From the NCBI GenBank assembly GCA_003476595.1, contig DMTU01000063.1:2976-8443 (forward strand): 5,468 nt of DNA, given 5' to 3'. Each line of letters starts with the position of its first letter. Within the stretch, counting starts at the first letter, position 1. Made by a program: the position numbers and the translations under genes. This stretch comes from Acidimicrobiaceae bacterium (GTDB lineage Bacteria > Actinomycetota > Acidimicrobiia > Acidimicrobiales > Salinilacustritrichaceae). Below are positions 1-5,141 of the stretch, in pieces. Under the pieces are notes generated by a model. That model was not told the origin of the DNA, made no database searches, and saw only the letters and a program-made list of their open reading frames with translations.

Positions 1-614
1 ACGGCTGCCTGCTCGTGCTCCTCGAGCAGCGCGGCCAGTGGCTCGGGCAGGCCGCAGCTGCGGAGGCGGGCGAGGTCCTCGAGCAGTTCGTCGGGGACGG
101 GTTCCCCGGCGAACTCCCAGATCACGGTCCGGAGCTTGAAGTCCTCGTGGAAGCAGAGGCCGTGGTCGATGCCGAACAGCTCGTCGCCGACGGAGACCAG
201 GCAGTGGCCGCTCTTGCGGTCGGTGTTGTTGGCCACGATGTCGAAGGCGCACATGGCCTGCATGCGGTCGTGGTGCCGGCCGGCCTCGAACAGCGTGAAG
301 TAGTGCTGCTCGAAGTCGGCCTCGACGAAGCGCTGCACCGACCCCTGGCCGAGCGGGCCGTCCCGCAGCACGGTGTGGGGCACCAACCCCCACCCGAGGG
401 CCTCGCTCAGCTCGTGGGCGGCCACCTCGCGTCGGTCGAGCCCGCTCGGGAAGTCCCACAGCGGTCGTTCGCCCCGCCGGGGCTTGTAGATCGCCCGCAG
501 CCACTGGTCCCCGTGGGTGACCGTGACCAGGAAGGTGCCGTTCGACGACCAGGGCATCCGGCCCTCGATCTCGATCTCACCCGCCTCGAGGACGGCACGC
601 ACGGGGTCCTGCAT
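1..614 (-). CDS. SCO1664 family protein, PI3/4-kinase-like fold (C-terminus cut by window edge)
   Basis: This frame stays open from ATG at 614 to the left edge and gives 204 residues without a stop. Homologues are, from memory, about 250 residues, so roughly the last fifth lies outside the window. Visible motifs are YKPRRGERPLWDFP (43-56), which resembles an ATP-binding lysine segment, FDIVANNTDRKSGH (124-137), which resembles the catalytic loop of PI3/4-kinase and HipA-like folds, and GIDHGLCFH (148-156), which occupies the place of the metal-binding DFG motif. These match the actinobacterial SCO1664 family (Rv2133c in M. tuberculosis). The substrate is unknown, and kinase activity is inferred from fold-type motifs only. 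It is the third gene of a minus-strand operon, 44 bases after the DUF3090 stop. An AGGA (624-627) nine bases before the ATG is a fair ribosome binding site. No other ATG, GTG or TTG lies between the preceding stop and this start in frame. Confidence 0.9.
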   Translation of the reverse strand, partial: MQDPVRAVLEAGEIEIEGRMPWSSNGTFLVTVTHGDQWLRAIYKPRRGERPLWDFPSGLDRREVAAHELSEALGWGLVPHTVLRDGPLGQGSVQRFVEADFEQHYFTLFEAGRHHDRMQAMCAFDIVANNTDRKSGHCLVSVGDELFGIDHGLCFHEDFKLRTVIWEFAGEPVPDELLEDLARLRSCGLPEPLAALLEEHEQAA

Positions 615-658
615 CGCCGATGATCCTGGCGCGTCGGCGACCGCGAACGCGAGCGGCG

Positions 659-1129
659 TCAGTTGGCCCGGGGGCAGGCGTGCCCCTCGGGGTCCATCGG
701 CGCGCCGCAGACCCGGCAGGGCGGGCGGCCGCCGGCCAGCAGCTCGCCGGCCCGCTCGATGAAGGCCCGCACCTGCGAGCGGCTGAGGATCACCCGCAGC
801 GTGTCGCCGTCGGGCTCGTCCTCGGCCACCAGCTCCTCGGCGACGATGATGATGCGATCGAGGTCGTTGTCGTAGGCCACGCCGATGTTGCCGACGATCC
901 AGTCGGCCTCGACCGGCTCCTCCAGCTCGGGAGCCGCCGGGACGCCGGACGGTGCCGGCAGGTCGTGGAGCATGCCGGCGAGGTACTCGGCCAGGGCGCT
1001 CACCTGCTGCTTCTCCAGCCGCACGGAGCTGATCGAGCCGTTGTCGCACGCCTGCAGGTAGAAGACGCGCTGGCCGGGTGGTCCGATCGCGCCTGCGGTG
1101 AAGGCGGCGGGGTCGAGGTACTCGCTCAT
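659..1129 (-). CDS. DUF3090 family protein with C-terminal zinc-ribbon-like motif
   Basis: A soluble protein of 156 residues that matches the actinobacterial DUF3090 family (Rv2134c-type). The conserved N-terminal signature includes GPPGQRVFYLQA (16-27) and the following LEKQQV. The middle segment VGNIGVAYDNDLDRIIIVAEE reads as beta strands. The C-terminus is GRPPCRVCGAPMDPEGHACP followed by RAN: C138, C141, H150 and C152 form a CxxC-x8-HxC pattern that could bind one zinc ion. The molecular function is not established. The start at 1129 is well supported because AGGAGG (1135-1140) lies five bases upstream and overlaps the stop codon of the phosphatase gene. Only ten bases separate the two genes, so they are probably translationally coupled. 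It is the middle gene of the phosphatase-DUF3090-SCO1664 operon, an association conserved across Actinobacteria that suggests a common task. Confidence 0.92.
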   Translation of the reverse strand: MSEYLDPAAFTAGAIGPPGQRVFYLQACDNGSISSVRLEKQQVSALAEYLAGMLHDLPAPSGVPAAPELEEPVEADWIVGNIGVAYDNDLDRIIIVAEELVAEDEPDGDTLRVILSRSQVRAFIERAGELLAGGRPPCRVCGAPMDPEGHACPRAN

Positions 1130-1134
1130 GCCGG

Positions 1135-1140
1135 CCTCCT
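1135..1140 (-). promoter_or_regulatory. Strong Shine-Dalgarno AGGAGG for the DUF3090 gene
   Basis: On the minus strand AGGAGG lies five bases before the DUF3090 ATG. Its first base is the last base of the phosphatase TGA stop codon. This is the clearest ribosome binding site in the window. It fixes the DUF3090 start and points to coupled translation of the two genes. Most other starts here have no such site. Confidence 0.8.
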
Positions 1141-1853
1141 CATGACGGGACGAGGGAGACGAGGTCGTCGGTGTGGTTCACGGCCAGGACCGTGGGGCCC
1201 TCGGCCCCGTACAGGATCGCCGAGACGGCGCACTGGCCGATCACGATGCGCTGGAACAGGTCCAGCGGCGTGCCGAGCGCAGACGCGACCGCGGCCTTGA
1301 TCGTGTCGGCGTGGGAGACGGCGACGACGATCTCGCCGGGGTGGGCGGCGACGAGCTCGTTGACCGAGTCGACCATGCGGGCCTGCATCTCGCCGAAGGA
1401 CTCGCCCTTGGGGAACCGGAAGCCCGATGGGTGGCGCTGCACGGTCTTCCACTCGGGCAGCTTGTAGAGGTCGGCCAGCTTGCGGCCCGTCCACTCGCCG
1501 AAGTCGCACTCGATGAGGCCCTTGCGGGTGCGGGTGCGCAGTCCGAGCGCCTTGGCGATCGGTGCTGCGGTCTCCTGGGTGCGCTCCATCGGCGAGGCGT
1601 ACACGGCGGTGACGCCGACGCCGTCCTTGGACCCGGTGCGCTTGTCGTGGAGCGAGCGGATCCGCTCGGCGACGGCCTCGGCCTGGGCCCGGCCCTCGTC
1701 GGCCAGGTGCAGCCCGCTGGCCCGGCCGGGCAGGACGCTGCCGGTGGTGGGGGTGCGCCCGTGGCGGACCAGCAGCACCATCGTCGGCTTGGGTGCGCTG
1801 TCGCCCTTCGTCGTCCTCTTGTTCGAGGTCTTGGTCGTGCGCGTGGCAGCCAT
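1140..1853 (-). CDS. MSMEG_4193 family histidine phosphatase (phosphoglycerate mutase-like)
   Basis: A 237-residue member of the histidine phosphatase superfamily. The RHG motif is at 30-32 (VRHGRT), with H31 as the expected phospho-acceptor. Other expected active-site residues are R33, R91 in ASPMERTQET, E115 in LIECDFGEWTG, and H181 in VSHAD. HPSGFRFPKGES (141-152) is typical of the actinobacterial MSMEG_4193 subfamily, the counterpart of Rv2135c. The true substrate is unknown. The family name 'phosphomutase' is only by homology. It is the first gene of the operon with DUF3090 and the SCO1664 protein. The frame stays open upstream to 2099, but that part is antisense to the glycosylase gene. 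ATG 1853 gives a 24-residue Lys/Thr/Arg-rich extension before the fold. ATG 1781 would start right at MVLLVRHG, where most homologues begin, and ATG 1877 would add eight residues. No Shine-Dalgarno precedes any of the three. The family call is firm and the start is uncertain. Confidence 0.93.
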   Translation of the reverse strand: MAATRTTKTSNKRTTKGDSAPKPTMVLLVRHGRTPTTGSVLPGRASGLHLADEGRAQAEAVAERIRSLHDKRTGSKDGVGVTAVYASPMERTQETAAPIAKALGLRTRTRKGLIECDFGEWTGRKLADLYKLPEWKTVQRHPSGFRFPKGESFGEMQARMVDSVNELVAAHPGEIVVAVSHADTIKAAVASALGTPLDLFQRIVIGQCAVSAILYGAEGPTVLAVNHTDDLVSLVPS

Positions 1854-1863
1854 GCAATGGGCC

Positions 1864-1869
1864 ACGCTA
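1864..1869 (-). promoter_or_regulatory. Possible -10 box (TAGCGT) of the phosphatase operon
   Basis: On the minus strand TAGCGT fits the actinobacterial TAnnnT -10 pattern and ends ten bases before ATG 1853. That spacing would give a transcript with almost no leader, which fits the lack of a Shine-Dalgarno. No clear -35 box was seen. One hexamer in GC-rich DNA is weak evidence. Confidence 0.3.
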
Positions 1870-1875
1870 TCGGCC

Positions 1876-2553
1876 ATGGATCCGTTCCAGACCCTGGCCG
1901 AGGACGTCGCGACCTGCCGCGCCTGCCCCCGCCTGGTGGCCTGGCGCGAGCAGGTCGCGACCGAGAAGCGGGCCGCGTTCCGGGACGAGGAGTACTGGGG
2001 CCGGCCGGTCCCGGGCTGGGGTGATCCGGCCGCGACGGTGGTGATCGTGGGCCTGGCGCCGGCGGCCCACGGTGCCAACCGAACCGGTCGGATGTTCACC
2101 GGCGACCGCTCCGGTGACTTCCTCTACGCCGCGCTCCACCGCACCGGCTTCGCCAACCAGCCCGAGGCGATCCGCCCTGGCGACGGGCTCGAGCTGGACG
2201 GGGTCTGGATCACCTCACCGGTGAAGTGCGCGCCCCCGGCGAACAAGCCGACCCCGCTCGAGCGCGACACCTGCGCCACGTTCCTCGACCGGGAGCTGAC
2301 GCTGCTGACCGAGGCCAGGGTCTTCGTGCCGCTCGGCCAGTTCGGCTACCAGGCGACGTGCCGGTTCCTCGGGGTGCGGCCCCGTCCGAAGTTCGGCCAC
2401 GGCATCGAGGTGGCGGTGCCGGGGGCGGAGCACGACCCGCCGCGCTGGATCGTGCCCAGCTACCACGTGAGCCAGCAGAACACCTTCACCGGCACGCTCA
2501 CCGAGCCGATGCTCGACGCCGTGCTGGTCCGAGCTCGGGAGCTCGCCGGCTGA
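1876..2553 (+). CDS. udgB: Family 5 uracil-DNA glycosylase (UdgB type) with iron-sulfur cluster
   Basis: A 225-residue DNA repair enzyme that removes uracil, and in this family also some other deaminated bases, from DNA. GLAPAAHGANRTGRMFTGD (59-77) is the family 5 active-site motif, which lacks the polar catalytic residue found in most other uracil-DNA glycosylase families. PSYHVSQQNTFTG (194-206) is the C-terminal DNA-intercalation motif with its histidine. Four cysteines, C14 and C17 (CRAC) with C118 and C133 (KCAPPANKP... and DTCATF), have the spacing of the [4Fe-4S] ligands of families 4 and 5. The length is normal for UdgB. ATG 1876 is preferred because homologues begin close to this point. 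ATG 1852, in frame, would add eight residues. No Shine-Dalgarno precedes either. It is divergent from the phosphatase operon and convergent with the FrhB-like gene, so it is probably transcribed alone. Confidence 0.94.
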   Translation: MDPFQTLAEDVATCRACPRLVAWREQVATEKRAAFRDEEYWGRPVPGWGDPAATVVIVGLAPAAHGANRTGRMFTGDRSGDFLYAALHRTGFANQPEAIRPGDGLELDGVWITSPVKCAPPANKPTPLERDTCATFLDRELTLLTEARVFVPLGQFGYQATCRFLGVRPRPKFGHGIEVAVPGAEHDPPRWIVPSYHVSQQNTFTGTLTEPMLDAVLVRARELAG

Positions 2554-2567
2554 TGGCTAGGAGCGAA

Positions 2568-2581
2568 GCGACCCATGTCGC
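2568..2581. repeat. Small inverted repeat in the convergent intergenic region
   Basis: GCGAC-CCAT-GTCGC is a perfect 5-bp stem with a 4-base loop, 15 bases after the glycosylase stop. It directly follows and overlaps GCGAAGC (2563-2569), a heptamer known to form a very stable mini-hairpin as single-stranded DNA. It may be part of a terminator or of a REP-like intergenic element together with the next hairpin. Confidence 0.4.
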
Positions 2582-2589
2582 GGGCTCTG

Positions 2590-2606
2590 TGGCGGCGCAG
2601 CCGCCA
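2590..2606. terminator. Hairpin between convergent genes, possible bidirectional terminator
   Basis: TGGCGGC-GCA-GCCGCCA is a perfect 7-bp stem with a 3-base loop. It lies between the stop of the glycosylase (2553) and the stop of the FrhB-like gene (2644), where a shared terminator is expected. Neither strand has a T-tract after the stem, so it is not a classic intrinsic terminator. U-less hairpin terminators have been proposed for actinobacteria. It could equally be a dispersed intergenic repeat. Confidence 0.4.
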
Positions 2607-2643
2607 AACTGGACGGCGGAGGACGTGAGAGTTCGGAACGGCT

Positions 2644-3813
2644 CTAGGCCTCGCTGGCGAAGGTGACCTCGCGCTTGGCCTTGGGGAAGTCGACGGCGAA
2701 CTCGGGCCAGCGCTTGCGGGACTTCTCGGCCAGCTTGTGCATCAGCGCGATGGCACCCGGGTCCTCGTCGCCCGGCCGGGCCTCGATCACGCCGGCGGTG
2801 ATCATGCGGGAGATGACCTCGCGGCCGAGCTCGGTGCGCACGATCGTGAGCGTCCAGTCGTTCTCCTTGCCGATGCCGCCGGTGGAGACGTCGGCGTGCT
2901 CGGCGGCGAAGTCGGGGCAGTGGGTGCACCCCTCACGGGTCCAGGCGTGGCACTCCTTCAGGTTGACCTCGTGGTAGCTGCCGTCGCGCATCCAGATCTG
3001 GAAGACGCCCTTGATGTTCATCTTCACGATCTCGGACTTGGGGAGGCGGTACTTGGCCTCGAAGAGCTCTTCGAAGATGGCGTCGTCGAAGGTCTTGGAG
3101 CACAGCAGGCCGAGCACGAACTTGATCGGCTTGGAGATCTTGCCGATCTTGCGGTGCCACATCACCGCCGGGATCGAGGTCATGCAGCTCATGCCCACCA
3201 GGGCCAGGTTCGCCAGGCCCCGCTCGACGGCCTCGTCGATCGCGAGGGTGTTGGCCGAGTACGTGTAGCGGCTGCCGGCGGCGGCGAGGACCTCGTCTTT
3301 GTTGGTGGCCACGCCCGGCTTGGCCTTCCAGTCACCCTTGTCCCCGTCGAGGAAGCTGACGAGGGCGCCGTCGATGTAGCCCTCCTCGAGCAGCCACAGG
3401 AGCATGGCCGAGACCAGCCCGCCGTCCTGGCCCATCTTGTGGACCGTCTCGTCGGAGGCCTTGGTGAGCAGGATGTCCTGGTAGATGCCGGAGAGCTCGT
3501 CGTCCTTGCGGTACCGGGCGAAGAGGTGCTCGTCGGCCTCGGGCTCCCAGCTGCGGAAGCGGGGGCAGGCCCGGGTGCAGGACGTGCAGCCCTTCTCGCC
3601 GTGGATGCAGTTGTCCGGGCCGAGCTCCTCCTCGAGGTGGAACGGCTTGTAGGCGCCGGAGGCGTGCTCGTACCCGATCACGTCGTGGGGGCACGCGACG
3701 ACGCAGCCGGCACAGCCGGTGCACAGGCCGGTGTCGATGACCTCGGCCTTGAGCTCGAGCCACTGGTTGGTCCAGCGCTCCTTTTCTCCGGTGACGACAT
3801 CGGTCAGAGCCAT
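2644..3813 (-). CDS. FrhB-like coenzyme F420 hydrogenase/dehydrogenase beta-subunit family protein with ferredoxin domain
   Basis: A 389-residue cytosolic redox protein. The N-terminal ferredoxin-like part has CTGCAGCVVACP (C31, C34, C37, C41) and a second, stretched set, C69, C76, C79 and C83, which together can hold two [4Fe-4S] clusters. The FrhB fold follows: GQDGGLVSAML (128-138), GSRYTYS (180-186), GMSCMTSIPA (207-216), GLLCSKTF (235-242) and CTHCPDFAAEHADVSTGGIG (296-315). In this family the fold binds FAD and passes electrons between iron-sulfur clusters and the deazaflavin F420. Members serve F420-reducing hydrogenase, Fpo/Fqo dehydrogenase and other partners. No hydrogenase subunit lies nearby, so a ferredoxin:F420 oxidoreductase-like role is inferred rather than hydrogenase activity. 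The gene is divergent from an acyl-CoA dehydrogenase. No Shine-Dalgarno precedes the ATG, but TAGAGT lies six bases upstream, so the message is probably leaderless. The physiological partner cannot be read from the window. Confidence 0.9.
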   Translation of the reverse strand: MALTDVVTGEKERWTNQWLELKAEVIDTGLCTGCAGCVVACPHDVIGYEHASGAYKPFHLEEELGPDNCIHGEKGCTSCTRACPRFRSWEPEADEHLFARYRKDDELSGIYQDILLTKASDETVHKMGQDGGLVSAMLLWLLEEGYIDGALVSFLDGDKGDWKAKPGVATNKDEVLAAAGSRYTYSANTLAIDEAVERGLANLALVGMSCMTSIPAVMWHRKIGKISKPIKFVLGLLCSKTFDDAIFEELFEAKYRLPKSEIVKMNIKGVFQIWMRDGSYHEVNLKECHAWTREGCTHCPDFAAEHADVSTGGIGKENDWTLTIVRTELGREVISRMITAGVIEARPGDEDPGAIALMHKLAEKSRKRWPEFAVDFPKAKREVTFASEA

Positions 3814-3819
3814 GGCCGG

Positions 3820-3825
3820 ACTCTA
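3820..3825 (-). promoter_or_regulatory. Probable -10 box (TAGAGT), leaderless promoter of the FrhB-like gene
   Basis: On the minus strand TAGAGT matches TAnnnT and is followed by six bases and then the ATG. That is the spacing of actinobacterial leaderless promoters, in which transcription starts at the start codon itself. The absence of a Shine-Dalgarno agrees. No good -35 was found. Confidence 0.5.
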
Positions 3826-3850
3826 GGTGGAGCGCCCGGGGCGACCGGAC

Positions 3851-3880
3851 TTGACCGCCTCTCGGGAGTGCTCCCACGAT
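3851..3880 (+). promoter_or_regulatory. Possible promoter of the acyl-CoA dehydrogenase with internal palindrome
   Basis: TTGACC (3851-3856) is five-sixths of the -35 consensus. After 18 bases comes CACGAT (3875-3880), a weak -10, and six bases later the ATG at 3887, so the transcript would be leaderless or nearly so. The spacer contains a perfect inverted repeat, GGGAG-TG-CTCCC (3864-3875), placed where a repressor could block the promoter. The role as operator is inferred from position only. Confidence 0.4.
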
Positions 3881-3886
3881 TGGCAC

Positions 3887-5134
3887 ATGGACCTGACGTA
3901 TCCCGAAGAGGCCGAGACGTTCCGCGGAGAGATCCGAGCCTGGCTCGAGGCGAACCTCCCCGAGGACTGGGGGGACCGGGAGATGACCGCCGAGGAGAAG
4001 GCGGCGTTCTCGGAGAAGTGGAACGAGAAGCTCTTCGAGGGCGGATGGATCTGCGCCTCGTGGCCCAAGGAGTACGGCGGCAAGGGCCTGAGCACCATGC
4101 AGAACGTGGTGCTCAACGAGGAGTTCGCCCGGGTCGGCGCCCCGATGCGCGGCGACTTCTTCGGCGACACCCTCGTCGGCCCCACGATCCTGCAGTGGGG
4201 CACCGAGGAGCAGAAGCAGCACTTCCTGCCCGGGATCCTCCAGGGCAAGACGGCCTGGTGCCAGGGCTTCTCCGAGCCCAACGCCGGCTCCGACCTCGCC
4301 AGCCTCAAGTGCAAGGCCGAGCTCGACGGCGACGAGTGGGTCATCAACGGCCAGAAGGTCTGGACCACCCAGGCCCAGCACGCCGACTACTGCTTCCTCC
4401 TCGCCCGCACGGATCCCGAGGCCAAGAAGCACGCCGGCATCTCGTACCTGCTCGTGCCGATGGACCAGGAGGGCGTGGAGATCCGCCCGATCGTCCAGCC
4501 CGACGGCTCGGCCGAGTTCAACGAGGTCTTCTTCACCGACGCCCGCTGCCCCAAGGACAACGTGGTCGGCGGCGTCAACAACGGCTGGAAGGTGGCGATG
4601 ACCACCCTCGGCTTCGAGCGCGGCTCGTCGGCCACCACCGGGCACCGGCGCTTCGAGAAGGAGCTGGACCAGATCCTCGACATCGCCAAGGAGAACGGCG
4701 CGGTCGACGACCCGATGATCCGCCAGCGGTACGTGCACCAGTGGTCCAAGATCCAGATCATGCGGGTCAACGGGCTGCGGACGCTGTCGGCGTCGCTCAC
4801 CGGCAAGAAGGACCTCGGCGTGGCGGCCCTCGGGGCGACCAACAAGATGTTCTGGTCCGAGACGCACCGGGACACCATGGAGCTCGCCATCGACGTGCTC
4901 GGCCTCCACGGCCAGATCCTCACCGGCGACGCCGAGGCCGACTTCGTGCCCGGCATCGGCAAGCGCGACGCCGCCCGGGAGTACCCGGTCTCGCCGCTGC
5001 AGGCCCAGTTCTTCTTCTCCCGGTCCGAGACGATCTGGGGCGGCACCGCCGAGGTGCAGCGCAACATCGTCGGCGAGCGGGTCCTCGGGCTGCCCAAGGA
5101 GCCCAAGCCCGAGAACGAGCTCCCCAACGGCTGA
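3887..5134 (+). CDS. Acyl-CoA dehydrogenase (FadE-type)
   Basis: A 415-residue FAD flavoenzyme that introduces an alpha,beta double bond into an acyl-CoA and normally hands electrons to ETF. The helical N-terminal domain begins MDLTYPEEAETFRGEIRAWL. CQGFSEPNAGSDLASL (125-140) and VWTTQAQHADYCFLLARTD (158-176) form the flavin and substrate side of the beta domain. TIWGGTAEVQRNIVGERVLG (382-401) ends the C-terminal helical domain. Medium-chain enzymes carry the catalytic glutamate in the last motif as YEGT. Here that position is G385. E244 in TLGFERG aligns with the L-x-x-E-R glutamate used by isovaleryl-CoA and long-chain enzymes and is the likely base. ATG 3887 is chosen because family members begin there. 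ATG 3827 would add 20 residues unlike the family and would cover the promoter-like boxes. The substrate cannot be told from sequence: fatty, branched or sterol side-chain acyl-CoA are all possible. It precedes a flippase-like gene by only a few bases. Confidence 0.95.
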   Translation: MDLTYPEEAETFRGEIRAWLEANLPEDWGDREMTAEEKAAFSEKWNEKLFEGGWICASWPKEYGGKGLSTMQNVVLNEEFARVGAPMRGDFFGDTLVGPTILQWGTEEQKQHFLPGILQGKTAWCQGFSEPNAGSDLASLKCKAELDGDEWVINGQKVWTTQAQHADYCFLLARTDPEAKKHAGISYLLVPMDQEGVEIRPIVQPDGSAEFNEVFFTDARCPKDNVVGGVNNGWKVAMTTLGFERGSSATTGHRRFEKELDQILDIAKENGAVDDPMIRQRYVHQWSKIQIMRVNGLRTLSASLTGKKDLGVAALGATNKMFWSETHRDTMELAIDVLGLHGQILTGDAEADFVPGIGKRDAAREYPVSPLQAQFFFSRSETIWGGTAEVQRNIVGERVLGLPKEPKPENELPNG

Positions 5135-5141
5135 GCGGACG

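Noticed and set aside
15..623. Open frame of 202 codons on the plus strand
   Set aside because: It is antisense to the SCO1664 family gene, whose motifs are clear. The plus-strand translation shows no recognisable domain and has shadow-type composition.
1480..1875. Upstream extension of the glycosylase frame to an ATG at 1480
   Set aside because: The added 132 residues are antisense to the phosphatase and unlike any glycosylase N-terminus. Family members begin near ATG 1876.
1173..2024. Open frame of 283 codons on the plus strand
   Set aside because: It is antisense to the histidine phosphatase and then out of frame with the glycosylase. No domain was recognised.
1878..2099. Upstream extension of the phosphatase frame to an ATG at 2099
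   Set aside because: It overlaps the well-supported glycosylase gene in antisense, and the extra residues do not resemble a phosphatase.
2590..2606. Classic Rho-independent terminator
   Set aside because: The stem is good but no T-tract follows on either strand, so it is reported only as a possible U-less terminator or repeat.
3827..3886. Earlier ATG at 3827 for the acyl-CoA dehydrogenase
   Set aside because: The 20 added residues do not match the family, which begins at MDLTYPEE, and the segment contains the promoter-like boxes and palindrome.
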